Of a stretch of DNA of 64,000 nucleotides, positions 32,973 through 43,876 are shown piece after piece. Position 1 is the first letter of the stretch, and every line of letters starts with the position of its first letter. The translations under genes and the position numbers were made by a program. The DNA lies in NCBI RefSeq assembly GCF_001641265.1, contig NW_020167526.1, positions 248,001-312,000 on the forward strand, given 5' to 3'. This DNA comes from Pseudogymnoascus destructans. Lineage: Eukaryota; Ascomycota; Leotiomycetes; Thelebolales; Thelebolaceae. The notes beneath the pieces were generated by a model. That model was given only the letters and a program-made list of their open reading frames with translations, did no database searches and was not told where the DNA came from.

Positions 32973-34019
32973 GAGGACGAATGAAAAGTTGATGTCCTTG
33001 GAGATTCCTTGATTAATGGACAGGGGGTATAACAAATATAGATAAAGCAGAGAAGACGAGAAGGAAAGAAGGATGGCTTAGAAAAAGAAAAGGGCTGGAA
33101 GGGAACAGTGTTGATCAGTCATGTTCATACATGTCAACCATATGTAGTGGCATCTAAGCGTTTTATACGAGGCGACCTTACCGGGTCGGTCAGGTTAGTA
33201 GTCGTGGGGAAGCACATGGTAGAAAAGCAGGGGGTTGAGGGGAAATGTCAGGAATGATGGAGAGTAATCTTACTTTGTAGTATATGCAACCGAGCTCCTG
33301 GCTTATCCAACCATAATCCAATCACAGCCCGTGCCGCGTATTGTAACCCCTCACCGTTCCGTTCCGAGACCAGAGCGCATTGTCCGTATTGTCTGTGCTT
33401 AACTCGTATACGGTACGGCGCCATAAGCTCCCATACAAAAAGACACTCGTTTACTGCAATTTAAGCACAGACCTGTATTCATATTTATGGCGCCGCACTG
33501 TACAACCATAACCTTTGTAGAATAACATCGCACACTAATACTCATAAGTGATAAGAGCGGAGACACACAGTCCTGCGAGGATACAGGTCAGGGGGAACGC
33601 TAGGATAAACTCAAGATGAATTGCCAAGGCTCGCTTAAACGGCTCAGCTTCACCTGCGCCCATTCTCTCTAAGCTCTACAACCTTGCATAACCTCCACCA
33701 AAGACGCAAAGATGGCCGAAAAGTTGAAGGATACAGTAATACATTCCCAATGTATTGATAATTGATTACTAACTTTTGCTATAGGCTATTTACAAGGCTT
33801 ACTTGGCTCTGGGTACACGCCCTCAAAATAGTCTGACCTTTTCTGTACGTTTGGTCGCAAAATCACTTCATTATTATGGAGAAGTTTATTGCCTCGCTGC
33901 AATGCCTAATGGAAGTTTGTGTAAAGTTAATGTAGGTTTTTTATGTTGCAATGTATTCATAATGCATTATTAATATATTAAGTTAAAATACTCTACTACT
34001 GGCAATCTATGCACTCATG
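32973..34019. other. Upstream region of the FAD oxidoreductase and decayed repeats
   Basis: The first few hundred bases should include the oxidoreductase promoter. At 33395-33520 two inverted GGCGCCATAA-type blocks and GTCTGTGCTTAA copies suggest a small degenerate MITE. No coding gene is recognised. Confidence 0.4.
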
Positions 34020-34240
34020 TCAAGTCGATTATATGCATCTCAGGTTGCTTTTGATCTCTTGCAAATATGGCAAGTCTTTACATATTGGGTGATAGTCTTG
34101 TCCATACCATGCCAGTAGTACTGTCTCTTAATGATGCAAACCATTTTTCCAATTCCAGGGTGCCCCATTGCTGGCTGGTCATGAACTTCTTGTAGGAGTT
34201 TAACTTGGATGTCCTCTGGGATCCAAACTCAATTTTGGTA
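34020..34240 (-). pseudogene. Ty3/gypsy integrase zinc-finger fragment
   Basis: The minus strand reads IQVKLLQEVHDQPAMGHPGI, then YYWHGMDKTITQYVKTCHIC and KRSKAT. This is the H-H-C-C zinc-binding N-terminus of gypsy integrase (two His in VHDQPAMGH, two Cys in CHIC). TGA codons stand where the family usually has Arg: before VWIPED and in KAT-stop-DAYN. Only this piece of pol remains. Confidence 0.8.
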
Positions 34241-34269
34241 GAGTAAGAGTCCATTTCTCTCTTCGCAAT

Positions 34270-34891
34270 GTGCTAAGGCTATACTTGGGCTATCTCGCTC
34301 GTTGTTCTGTAGTCTTTGGATTGTATCCTTGCATAATTCATCCTGGAGCTGCGCAGCTTGAATCTGGTCATCTTACAACTCTAATCACTCTTCCAACCTC
34401 AATCACACTAACAGACCTTTTAAAACTACGAACAAGTTATTCAAGCTGGTAATATACATGATTCAATGGCTATTTCGAACTTTTTAAATCCTATCAACGA
34501 GCAAATCAACAATACAGAAATTACAACAGATGAGGAGGGTATACTACAGGAGATTTTGGATGAGCACCTTGGTGATCCTACTCAAAATGATGAGCAAGAA
34601 AAGGAGCCTAAGACTGAAGAGGCTGTTTATTCAGCCTCTAATGCTCGCAATGCCCTTAAAGTTCTGATTGAGTATATGGAGTGTTAGGATGCTCTCTAAG
34701 CCAATCACCTCAGGGCATTAGAGCATTTAGAGGGCGAAATTGAGGCAATTCAGCTTAATTCCTTAGTTTAGGAGACATTAGATAGGTGGATTACATAATA
34801 CTTGGCATTTCAATATAACGATATTTTCACTTTTTACGATATTTACACGTGTTACCAATTGTATCGACTTAACGGGAGTTGACTGTACTGT
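34270..34891 (+). pseudogene. C-terminal scrap of a Tigger/pogo-type transposase with terminus
   Basis: The plus strand reads SMAISNFLNPINEQINNTEI and ARNALKVLIEYMEC, matching DAMDLSNFLNPAEEG and NAVQALQVLIEF of the element at 62.1-64.0 kb. The piece ends near 34891 with a TIR whose inward reading is TACAGTCAACTCCCGTTAAG. The N-terminal and catalytic parts are absent, and further stops are present. Confidence 0.7.
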
Positions 34892-35150
34892 TACACGCTA
34901 AAAAGTGTGACAGTAACAATTGCTAAATTGCTCTAATGCACGGTCTATTATTTCTTCACATATGTTTCCGGATTCACGAATCAGCTCCAACGGATGCGGG
35001 GTTGAGTTTCGGGGATCGACACGGGATTGAGCTTCAATCGGGGCCAAACGAGATCTCACCCACCAATAGGGATACTGCACTATAAATACTAGGCTTGCAA
35101 CCTTCGTTGCACAGTGGTCGGAACTTTAATAACCGGTATCTGAAGGTTAA
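34892..35150. other. Short stretch without gene before a nested MITE
   Basis: No gene is recognised between the Tigger scrap and the outer MITE at 35151. Confidence 0.35.
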
Positions 35151-35223
35151 TACAGTCGAGTCGCGATAAGTCTATGTAATCCGTACTGCCATTTTTGATC
35201 GACTTATCAAGAATAAGTGGGTA

Positions 35224-35862
35224 TTATCGACTTAACGTGCATGTATAACGAAAGTGCCAAACAAGCGAAAGTGCCAAAATATCGCGACTACCCCATAAGA
35301 ATTGCGATAAATCCACCACAACAATATAAACTACCGTTGCGCTTGAGATGACGCCCATCATAAACCCAGTCTCATCAAAGTTGTAGATATCTGCATTGTT
35401 GATGCCATACTTTAGAATTGTGTTCCATACAAGCTCAAACCAGCCACGAATGACTTCTGGATCTTCGCACTTAGCCCTCTGGTAGTCGTATTTTCGCTGG
35501 AAGCGTGTCCGGAGCTCTACATGGCGCTTAACAAAGTTTGAAGCCCAACGTGACCCGACGCGTGGCGCGTCGCGTGTTGCAAGTAGTCGATTTGCCATAT
35601 CTTCAACAATAGACAACTGAGGAGGGAACCCTTTAGCAGCTAAGTCAAGTATATACTGAACAAGAACTGATTCCTCTAGGTTACTTAATTTCTGTAAGTT
35701 GGCTTGGATATCGCGTCGTGAAGGTACACCTTGTAAACGGTGACGTAGCTTGCGGTGGTCTACGGAATAGATCCTAGCTGCAACTCGAAGGCGCAAATTT
35801 GGGTCGCTTTGCATAGCTTGGATAGCTAGCACTAATTTGCTTTCATCATTTTTATGGCGCAT
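35224..35862 (-). CDS. Truncated pogo transposase: DNA-binding half only (212 aa)
   Basis: From ATG 35862 (MRHKNDESKLVLAIQAMQSD) the protein has an N-terminal helix-turn-helix (LRVAARIYSVDHRKLRHRLQ) and a CENP-B-type domain (RVGSRWASNFVKRHVELRTR). It reaches the first catalytic motif YNFDETGFMMGVISSATVV and then runs out of homology through the TIR, stopping at 35224 just outside the element. The second and third catalytic acids are lost by internal deletion. The frame is free of stops across both DNA-binding domains, so a catalytically dead binding protein could be made. If expressed it might compete with full transposases for TIRs; that is inference. Confidence 0.75.
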   Translation of the reverse strand: MRHKNDESKLVLAIQAMQSDPNLRLRVAARIYSVDHRKLRHRLQGVPSRRDIQANLQKLSNLEESVLVQYILDLAAKGFPPQLSIVEDMANRLLATRDAPRVGSRWASNFVKRHVELRTRFQRKYDYQRAKCEDPEVIRGWFELVWNTILKYGINNADIYNFDETGFMMGVISSATVVYIVVVDLSQFLWGSRDILALSLVWHFRYTCTLSR

Positions 35863-35960
35863 GTTTTGTTGTGGAGGAATTTAACATTTAGTTGGGGGGG
35901 TTGGTCACCGCATGATTTTGGCACTTTCGCTTGTTTGGCACTTTCGTTATACATGCACGT
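35235..35960 (-). mobile_element. Internally deleted pogo element with perfect 45-bp TIRs
   Basis: Both ends read ACGTGCATGTATAACGAAAG followed by TGCCAAACAAGCGAAAGTGCCAAAA, identical over about 45 bp. TA flanks the element at 35233-35234 and 35961-35962. GCGAAAGTGCCAAA is present twice in each TIR. It carries only the first half of a transposase gene. Perfect TIRs show a recent insertion. Confidence 0.9.
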
Positions 35961-36057
35961 TATCGAATGTAATTTTGCAGTGAACAGGGGATTTTGGACC
36001 ACTGAAATATATTGACTTACCGCGAATCGAGAATCGACTTATCGAGACTCGACTGTA

Positions 36058-36297
36058 TACGTCTTGGCAGTTCCTACGATAAGCCCTCTTCTGTCTGTGG
36101 CTCTAGCTCCTATGCAACTGTAGCTCCTATCCTTTTACGTTCGCATACGAGATCTTCTCCGAGGAACAGCACTTTGGTATAGGCATAACCTATGGACATA
36201 TCGATGGTATTACAGATTCTACAACACACAAAAAAGCCTATTCGCCACCTTTTCAGTCAGCCACCGGCGGCTATGCAACCCCAGTGAGCCCCATCTT
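36058..36297. other. Short intergenic stretch
   Basis: No gene is seen; it is the 3' flank of the rhodopsin-domain gene. Confidence 0.4.
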
Positions 36298-37709
36298 CTA
36301 GCGCCTCTCCCCCTCCATATCCTTCCTAGTCTCCCAGTAACTCTTCTGACTCCACGCCTGCGTAACGATGATCCGGTCTGCTACCAAGCTTTTCCTGCTC
36401 CCCGTATCGTGCCCCGAGCCATTCGACTCCATATCCTCAAGCATCACGCTTTCGTTCCGCGCTGCGGATTTTATTCGCGATTGTTGCAAATTTGATAGGG
36501 GGTTGCTGCCTTTGATTGAGGCATTCGGCGGGTAGGTATTGTATACGTGAGACTCCTCGACGCGCCCCCGAAGGAATATAGCGAAGGACGGGAGGCAGCC
36601 GACGATGATTGCTGGGAGAGGAAAGGAACAGATTAGCGTTGTGGTCTGTTTTCACAATGTTTGGGTTTGAAGGGGTTGATATTTCGGGCCATGGACATAC
36701 CAACTACGCCTTCGATTCCCGCCCATAGCATTAGCCATTGCGTGCTAACTTGTCCTCCGTTGACACTCGAGTTGAGAGAGACGACTCGGACGATGGCAAA
36801 GACCATGGTGATAATTCCAACGATAAAGACGACTCCGATGCTGAGCTTTTGCACGAGCGTAATGCGCAGGCTCACAAGTACGCGGATGGGGATAAGCATA
36901 ACTGCTGAATGTTAGAAAACAGCTCCTTGGCCTCGGACCAGACAACAAGGCAGGGACAACGAAGGGAGAATAGTAACTCAGCAAATCCCCAAGTACATCA
37001 ACTGCCATGCAGTACCACAAGCTAATAGCTTTTGCGCGAGCGTCCCTAGGCGTGCTGCATAGACCTGTTTACAATTAGTAACTCAACGCCATAGCAACGT
37101 GGACGAAGTTGAGAAGCCAAGAAGAGAAGCGAATCAAGATATTCATACCAGGCGTAAACCAAGCATCCATACTCGAACAGCTAGTGAAGTTGCTGATAAT
37201 ACATCCAATAAGGGTCAACACGGTGAAAGCCAGTGCTCCCCACCAGATGTTGGTATATAGAGCAATACCATTAGTCAGTGCCTTGAACATGAAAAGCAAG
37301 CTCCACTTCACGGCCCAAAGTGTTAACCAAAAAAATATTTGGACGGAAAAGAACTCTTTTAACATCACGACTAGATCTGTCTGAAGGCTAGCGTAGGGGT
37401 TCATCTTTCCAGCCGCGATGTCCGTGACGTTGTAGAAGGTTGGCATCGCTGCCAAATACAAGGCGCATGTAATGGCGAAAGAGACCAGGGCGAGGTGCAT
37501 GAAAAGGTCCTCAGCTGCCCATGGAAACCCGCGGGTCTTGTACCAGCGGGCTACGCATCGCATAGAGACAGAGACGATGGCGACACAGAGACAGGCGACG
37601 AGCACCTTCTGCGAGGAATAGTTAGGAATTGTGACGACAATCGACGGCGAATCAATGGGACGGGGGGACTTGCGGTGTTAGTTTCTTGGGAGATCTCCTG
37701 TTTGGTCAT
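36298..37709 (-). CDS. Fungal rhodopsin-domain (PTH11-like) seven-helix membrane protein, apparent frameshift near start
   Basis: Core helices are LVACLCVAIVSVSMRCVARW, DLFMHLALVSFAITCALYLA, FWLTLWAVKWSLLFMFKALT, WWGALAFTVLTLIGCIISNF, then VMLIPIRVLVSLRITLVQKL and GVVFIVGIITMVFAIVRVVS, with a hydrophilic Ser-rich tail and stop at 36298. An intron at 37148-37065 (GTATGA...TAATTGTAAACAG) joins WFTPG to LCSTPRD, a typical Cys position. Two more introns follow. The conserved N-terminus SIVVTIPNYSSQKVLVACL is open, but the plausible ATG at 37709 (MTKQEISQETNTASPP) is one base out of frame. A run of six C on the coding strand would restore the frame with seven. This is either a sequencing slip or a real mutation. 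Such proteins sit in the plasma membrane; the ligand is unknown. Confidence 0.75.
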
Positions 37710-38653
37710 GGTGAAGGTGTTTGATATGGGTCTAGGGTCCTGCGAGGAAGGCCTCAGAGCACATATTCTATCGGGAAGAGTTGCCAGTATACCAGCGACG
37801 TGGTTGACGGTCGATTGGGAAGCGGCATAGAAAAGAGGAACCAGCAGCAGGCGAACATGGATGGAGTAGTACAATATCTGTGCCGCCCTCACCAAGACGA
37901 TAAATAGGCCGGCGCTTTATTGGGAGACTGCGTGTATGTACATATATTTGGTGTAAGTGGTAGTGATCAAGTAGATCTGTACGGAGTATACGCCGAAACG
38001 CCGAGCACACCCATAAACCCATGCATGGATTCGCACATGCATGGATTCGCACATGCATGGATTCGCACGGCAAACATCTATAATATCCGACATCTATACC
38101 TCTAACATACATACGGAATACGTGGTGCGCTACTATCTCTAGCTCTGACATATCGACGGCCTCCTTCTTCCTCGGTATAAGGCAGGACTGTCAGGTAGTA
38201 GGTCGGGCTGATGACCGTCCCCCCACTTTTACACTAAGCGAGCCTCGGTAATTCACCTTCGCCACAATCCTTTTTAAATGAGCTGGTCGGATGAGCTCTT
38301 ATTATATTCTGTTTGAGCTCGTTTTTCTTCATTGCGCACTTTTTATTCATTGCGCACAAGTAATGCATGTCGAATAGATTTGTAATACATTAATTACCAT
38401 AGAGACTACTCTCTAGAATTATGATATACATGAGTCGGAGGTTCTAAGGTTAATCGAGGTTAATCCCTAGAATTCAAATGAAGACGGAATTCAAGTCTTT
38501 GACAAGCCGCCTGAACCCGTAGACGTTATTGAAGTCATCGACGACTCACTTGATATTGATGATGAGGTAATATTTTCTTAATATATTACGAATAACGTAT
38601 TTCACAAGCGAGTGGCCTACACAAGCGAGTGGCCCAACTCATTTTACACCTAA
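37710..38653. other. Intergenic region with a short tandem repeat
   Basis: It holds the rhodopsin-gene promoter, the 16-bp tandem repeat at 38020-38067, and near 38.60 kb two copies of ACAAGCGAGTGGCC that resemble pogo subterminal repeats (compare AACAAGCGAAAGTGCC at 35.25 kb). No gene is recognised. Confidence 0.4.
38020..38067 (+). repeat. Tandem repeat, 16-bp unit, three copies
   Basis: CATGCATGGATTCGCA is repeated exactly three times. GCATGC/TGCATG palindromic cores occur in each unit. It is upstream of the rhodopsin-domain gene (start 37709), about 310-360 bp away. Confidence 0.9.
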
Positions 38654-40869
38654 CAGTGTTGCCCGAGTACTACTCAGAGTACTACTCAGAGATCTTCGAG
38701 TAGAGTACTGTTTTTTGGGCTCGAGTAGAGTAGTACTCGAGTATAAAAATGAAAACATGATTGATAGCTATATAGACTATGGAAATACAGTAACTATGCA
38801 TCCTCATCTTCCTCTGAATCCTCACCTGCTGATACCACGCCCCAATTCCCAAGACATATAGATATCGTAGTGTAGATGGTGCTAATCTGTTCCGTTTCTT
38901 TGTAATAATATCGCCACCAACACTAAACACTCGCTCAGATTCCGCTGATGTAGCAGGAATTGCTAAATGATCTTTGGCAATTGCGGCAAGTATTGGATAT
39001 TGGTATTGCTTACTTGCCCAAAACTTGAGTATATCAATTTTAGGCCCAAGAGTTGGCTCGTTCATCCAGCGCTTCCATTCTGGATCTAAATCTGGCTGCC
39101 GTTGTGAGACATATAGCTCATCCTCAGAATCAGACTCTGTCTTCTTAGAATTCTCATCTTCTAATTCCTCATCTTGGATACTTTCCATAACCTTTGCTGC
39201 TTGGATTTCTAATGCCTTGCCTGAATATTTATAATAACAGTCTTGCCATTGTGCTTTTGCCCGCCTTTTTCGCGTGTCTTGAATGCTTTTTGGCCAAATA
39301 ATACTCATTAAGCTTTTTTAATGCTGCTAAACAAGTGTCGTATATTGTGCTATTCTCTGTATATCCAGCTTTAAAGACTTCAAGCTTTTGCGTCATTCTC
39401 ATATACTGTATAACAGCATAATTTAAAGTAAGATAAGAAGAGCCATGTAGCTTCTCTGTTGGGCGTATAAAGATATAGAAAAAATCTAATAACGCCTTCA
39501 TCGTTTGCCAATCTTTTGCTGTTAAAGCTATATCTTTCATACTTAAATCAAGCTGTTGAGATGCACAGAGAGCTGTTATTGGACCTTGTAATCTTAACGC
39601 TAAATGAAGCATATAATATGTTGAGCTCCATCGTACTGGCATATCGAGGCTAAGCTGCTTAAACTCAATATTTGCAGCTTCACATTGCTTTTTTAAGGCA
39701 TCCTTCCATTGTCGTCGGTTGCGAAACACATATATATGATGCCGAAGTTTGCTAAGAACAGCTACTGACTCATTTTCTGGTAGTGATGGAACTTGGGCAG
39801 CTCCATACTCAAGGCGGTATGCGTTTGGCTCATCTGCTGGTACTGCCTTTAACAATGTTAAAGCAGCTTGAACAGCAAGGTTTATAATGTGCCCAATACA
39901 TCTGACATCGCCTTCTTTTGTTGTATATGCCCATGATTGCTGTAATGTAGTTTCGTTCTTGCATGCTAAGTTCTCATATTCTGAGAGCATGGTAGTGTTT
40001 GCAGAAGCGTTATCACGAGTGATAGTAAAAACTGCAGGAGTAATACCATAGTCGTCTGTAACAGCTATTAACTGCCCTGCAAGATATTCACCAGAATGGA
40101 TTGGCTCTTGTAGCTCAATAACATCTAAGACTGTACATCGTAACTGCCACTTATCAGAGATCCAATGTGCTGTTACTGCAGCGTATTCAGAATAGTTGCG
40201 TGCAGACCAAGTATCAGTTGTTAAAGATATCCGTCCACCTTGTGCAGTATGCTGCTGTAATTCAAGTTGTAACCTTGCTTTATGAATGCAAAATATCCGT
40301 TGCAAGTCTCTTGCAATTGTCGTCCGTCCAATTACAAGTGTTGTTGGATTTAAATGGCTAACAAGCTGCCGGAAGGATAGACTCTCAGATGTATGCAATG
40401 GTAGGTTATTAGACACAATAAATGAGAGTAGAAGCTCTCTAAATTTTGACGAATTTGGTGCATGGCTAGGTACTTTGCGAGGCTGGAAGAATGTAGCTGT
40501 AGTTGAAGAAGAAGGCTGTGTATCTCCGTCTTGAACATGCTTTTTCTTATATTGTGCATGTATTGCTGGATGTTGTGTCTTTAAATGCTTCCAAAGATTA
40601 CTCGTTGTCTGCATCTTTGTAGGTTGTGATGGTGTATATGTGCAATGTGGCTGCAAGCACTTAAATGATATTCTTAAAGGCGCATTATCAAGAATAGTAT
40701 GAGAGTATAGACCCTTTGCAAAGAGGATTGAGTCAGAATCTGGTAACAGTTGGTCTTGAGGCCGTACAGGCATGCGTACAAGTGGTAGGGGCAAGAGTGG
40801 ATCTTGAGAGGCATTCTCATATTCGCTCGGGTCGTCTAGGGGCAGCGGTGATAGCGAAGACTCGCTCAT
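38654..40869 (-). pseudogene. hAT transposase (element 2), one frameshift from intact
   Basis: ATG 40869 starts MSESSLSPLPLDDPSEYENA. A BED-like zinc finger region is CLQPHCTYTPSQPTKM ... LWKHLKTQHPAIH. The core includes GRISLTTDTWSARNYSEYAA, VFTITRDNASANTTML and CIGHIINLAVQAAL. The C-terminal dimerisation domain is ILAAIAKDHLAIPATSAESE followed by RVFSVGG. The frame shifts between LKKLNEYYLAK (about 39.31 kb) and KAQWQDCYYKYSGKALEIQA, most simply by one base in an A5 run. The left end has CAGTGTTGCCCGAGTACTAC at 38654, a typical hAT tip; the matching right tip is absent, and the element seems cut off near 40.95 kb by a MULE. Confidence 0.85.
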
Positions 40870-41019
40870 CTTGACGATGGTAACTATCACAGTAATATTC
40901 AAGTCATTGAAAGCTTCACTTTGCCTATGCTATAATTCTGTCTACGTCCTTACCCTGCGAATGCCACCAAATTGGTGACGTTCTCCCTGACTCCCAACTC
41001 CTGCCTCCAGAAGGCTTTC

Positions 41020-42310
41020 CATGACCAGCTGCAGCACCCCTAATGCCCCCGTAGCCCTTGTAGCCCCCTTCCTCATCCATGAGGTCGCCAACACGACCTC
41101 ATGTTGTGCCCTGGCTCCCCACAGGTGCTACAACGAGAGGGTACCAGATCTGGTACTCTCGCCACAACAGCACCAAGAGGGAGCAACCCTCCATGATCCC
41201 GCTCTCGTCGACGAGAGCGTCTCCCATCCTCTCTCCGAACGCGCATCTTCTTCGGCCTGCCACGCGGTACTCGTGTGGCAGGAGGGTGGCAGGCTGCCAG
41301 GGGAAGGATCTCCAACTCCGAGACATCCACAGGAAGCAGCGGCGTCTCATAAGACGCTGCCCAAACCTCTGGAGAGAGGATTGGGGGCAGCAGGGGGGGT
41401 ATCGGGGTCCCCATCGCTAAGAGGAAGGTCATGACATGCCCACAAGGCACATCATTCTGCTGAGATTGATGGCAAGAACAGGTTTTTGCCATTAGGTCAA
41501 CGAGGTGGATAGCCCCCTTGGGCTCAACCACCCTCCCCAACGTTGGGGAGGACACTTGAATGGTGTTCCTCCCTGCCCATAGCCTAGCCTCATCAAGGAG
41601 GCTATCTACGAAGGGCACAGTTACCCTTCGCTCCTCAATGAGCTTAAGCGCTCGGGATCGCCGTCCCGAGCGCTTCTCCATCACCCGATGCCATATGGAA
41701 TAGAGGAGCTCTAGAACAGGGAGCTCCCTCTCGACTAATAGCATCGAATTGACGCTCTCAGTGATGTTGCTTGTATAGTGGCCAAATCGACGGCCACGAA
41801 AGAGCGCCTCTGCCCAGGTTCACGGCTCAGCAGCCTCGAGGTAAGCTGCCGCAATAGGCTTCACCTCTCGAAGGGCATTGAGGGCACCCTTATAGGCAGC
41901 TCGGGTTCTCGCTCGAGCTACCTTCCAAAAGAAGGGGGCCAAACCTCTCCCGAACTTCTCTGTAAAGTTCTCCTTGATGTGATGGCAGCAATGTGCCACC
42001 ACTACACCCCCTTCAATCCTTGCCTCCACCTCCTTAAGTCCCTTGTCTCGATCAAAGACAAGGGTGCTCTCCACCGCCGAGAAGAAGCTAGGGATGGACC
42101 ATCAAAGGTGGTCTAAGAACCAGCGCCAGGAGTCTCCATTCTCCGACTCGATGAGAGCCCAGACAAGAATGACATTCTCGCTGTTAGCATCGAGGCCAAC
42201 GGCAAGAAGAAGCGTGAGGATGAAACAGGCCTTATAAAAGGTCCCATCCACCGCCATGAACCGACGAAGGAAGCTAAACGTCTCTCGAGAGACTGACGGG
42301 CAGACGAATA
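41020..42310 (-). pseudogene. MULE (Mutator-like) transposase, degenerate
   Basis: The minus strand shows FSRETFSFLRRFMAVDGTFY near 42.27 kb (the MULE DGTF motif), ILTLLLAVGLDANSENVILV, then VFDRDKGLKEVEARIEGGVV (the DRDKG/DGxxG motif region) and AHCCHHIKENF near 41.98 kb. FGHYTSNITESVNSMLLVER follows near 41.75 kb. At the end come the SWIM zinc finger CSCHQSQQNDVPCGHVM (about 41.45 kb) and a zinc knuckle CSTCGEPGHNMRSC (about 41.11 kb). GC content is high, unlike neighbouring relics. At least one stop (DHL-stop-WSIPSF) and frame changes break it. Terminal repeats were not identified. Confidence 0.8.
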
Positions 42311-42944
42311 TGCGCTGAAAGTGCTCTATAGATAGTTAGTAACTGTAGAATAGAAGAAAGAAAAGAGTCGATATGGCCATTCAAGCAAATACAAAGGTGT
42401 CAGCAGGGTTCTGTGGTGGAGGGGAGGAAGGGAAGGGGGAGGAGGTTTGGGGGTCTCAATTGACCCCCGACTTACCGTGCAATTGAGCTGGTATATTACC
42501 AGCTCAATTGCTTCAAAAAGGCCATATGAGAGCATGTACTCTCAAATGAGAGTACACCTCTCATTGGCTCGTTAACCTTTCCAAAGGAGGGTTAGCGGCC
42601 GACTGGGTAGATGGAGTTTTCTTACCAGTTTACTGGGTATATCGAGTTTTTGCCCTATATTCATACCAACTGCCATGGGGGTAAGCCAAAGCTCAGGGTT
42701 TTGGCTACTCCCCAGGAATCACCTATATAAGCTACGTAGAACGGTGAGATATTTAGATAATTCAATTGACTTTCGTGGGTAGATCAATAGTATGAGTACG
42801 GAGGTATAGTCTGGAAGTTTTGTAGGTGGGGCCCCCCACTCTCAACACTTGGCAATTCGGTCGAAGTACCATATGTGTTCATCGCGTCAAATTGAATTAT
42901 ATTTTAAAAAGTACAGTAGATAGCTAGGAAATAGAGTAGGAAAT

Positions 42945-43876
42945 CTAGTACTGTGTAAACAGTCCATTTACGTCAATTACTGCTTGCATACGTGTAGGCA
43001 TACTATCCATAAGCTCATTAAGCACTATAGGTGAAATAGACTCCCATGCTGCCTTCACAGCTACCCGGAGCCGGTCATAAGACATAACTTCAGGATAATT
43101 ATCCTGAAGATAGTTCTTCATATAGTGCCATACTCGCTCAATTGGATTAAGGTCAGGGGAATAGGGTGGCCACTCAATTGGGTATATGCCACGCTCTGCA
43201 AACTCTGCAATAGTTGCACCTGCTCGGTGCCCTGGAGCCCCATCCTGCATAAGCAGAAGACCTGGATATTGTCGTATCCAACCGTGGATTACAGGCACAG
43301 TACGGTCCATATAGGCCTTTGAGCAGATTTTCCCCCAATCCTTCTCCCAAAATATGCAAGGCCCTTTACCTAGAGCTCCTGAATAGCAGCCCCAAAAACC
43401 CAAGTCCATGTATGCCGTCCACCTGTTACCCAAGTCTCATCTGTCCATAGTATCCTATCCCAGTTGTTCCGAGTCCAATCTTTGTGCTCAAGTGCAAAAG
43501 CAAGGCATTTTACTCTATTTGTCTCAGAAATAGGTGGTTTTCTCGTTGCGAGGCGGCGATGGTAGCCCTCTTTATGTAGTGAATGACGTAAAGCAAGCCT
43601 ACCACAAGATAGGTCTAGGACCCGGATAACCTCAATATAAGGCATACGTCTATTATTTGTAGACGCAGAGATAAATTCAATAATCTCTTTAACTTGGGCT
43701 TGCGAGAGGGTTGGAGGTCGACCAGATCGCTTTTTCGGTGAGGGCCTGCCTTGCTCCATAGCGTACGACGCCTGTCAGATTGAGCAACGCATTCGAGTGG
43801 CAATGGCTTGATACTCCCAATTAAGGGAGCGTAGTAGTTGGCATTTAAGCCACTCATCACGAGTAAGGTGCGGCAT
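42945..43876 (-). pseudogene. Tc1-like (DD34E) transposase of element 1
   Basis: ATG 43876 starts MPHLTRDEWLKCQLLRSLNW. PKKRSGRPPTLSQAQVKEII and the paired-like DNA-binding region follow. The catalytic motifs are RILWTDETWVTGGRHT, LLLMQDGAPGHRAGAT and YSPDLNPIERVWHYMKNYLQ; the spacing of D and E in the last two is 34 residues, as in Tc1 elements. A TGA (SI-stop-QASYAMEQG) stands at a likely former CGA. A deletion of roughly 25-30 residues with a frameshift follows HTWTW. It is inactive. Confidence 0.85.

Larger units (their letters stand above)
35151..36057. mobile_element. Tigger-type MITE (about 180 bp) split by a later insertion
   Basis: Inverted ends read TACAGTCGAGTCGCGATAAG on the left and TACAGTCGAGTCTCGATAAG on the right, with TA at 35151-35152 and 36056-36057. 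Without the inner 726-bp element and its TA it would be about 180 bp, with no coding capacity. The TIR resembles the TACAGT...AAGTCGAT ends of the Tigger-type elements at 54-64 kb, which could have mobilised it. Confidence 0.85.

Noticed and set aside
26069..37709. A secondary-metabolite cluster (peptide transporter, FAD oxidoreductase, rhodopsin-domain protein)
   Set aside because: No synthase, terpene cyclase or pathway regulator lies between them, and each is separated by kilobases of transposons. Co-location looks coincidental.
39300..39330. Programmed frameshift in the hAT transposase at the A5 run
   Set aside because: No stimulatory structure or conserved slippery heptamer was evident, and hAT transposases are not known to use frameshifting. 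An indel is simpler.
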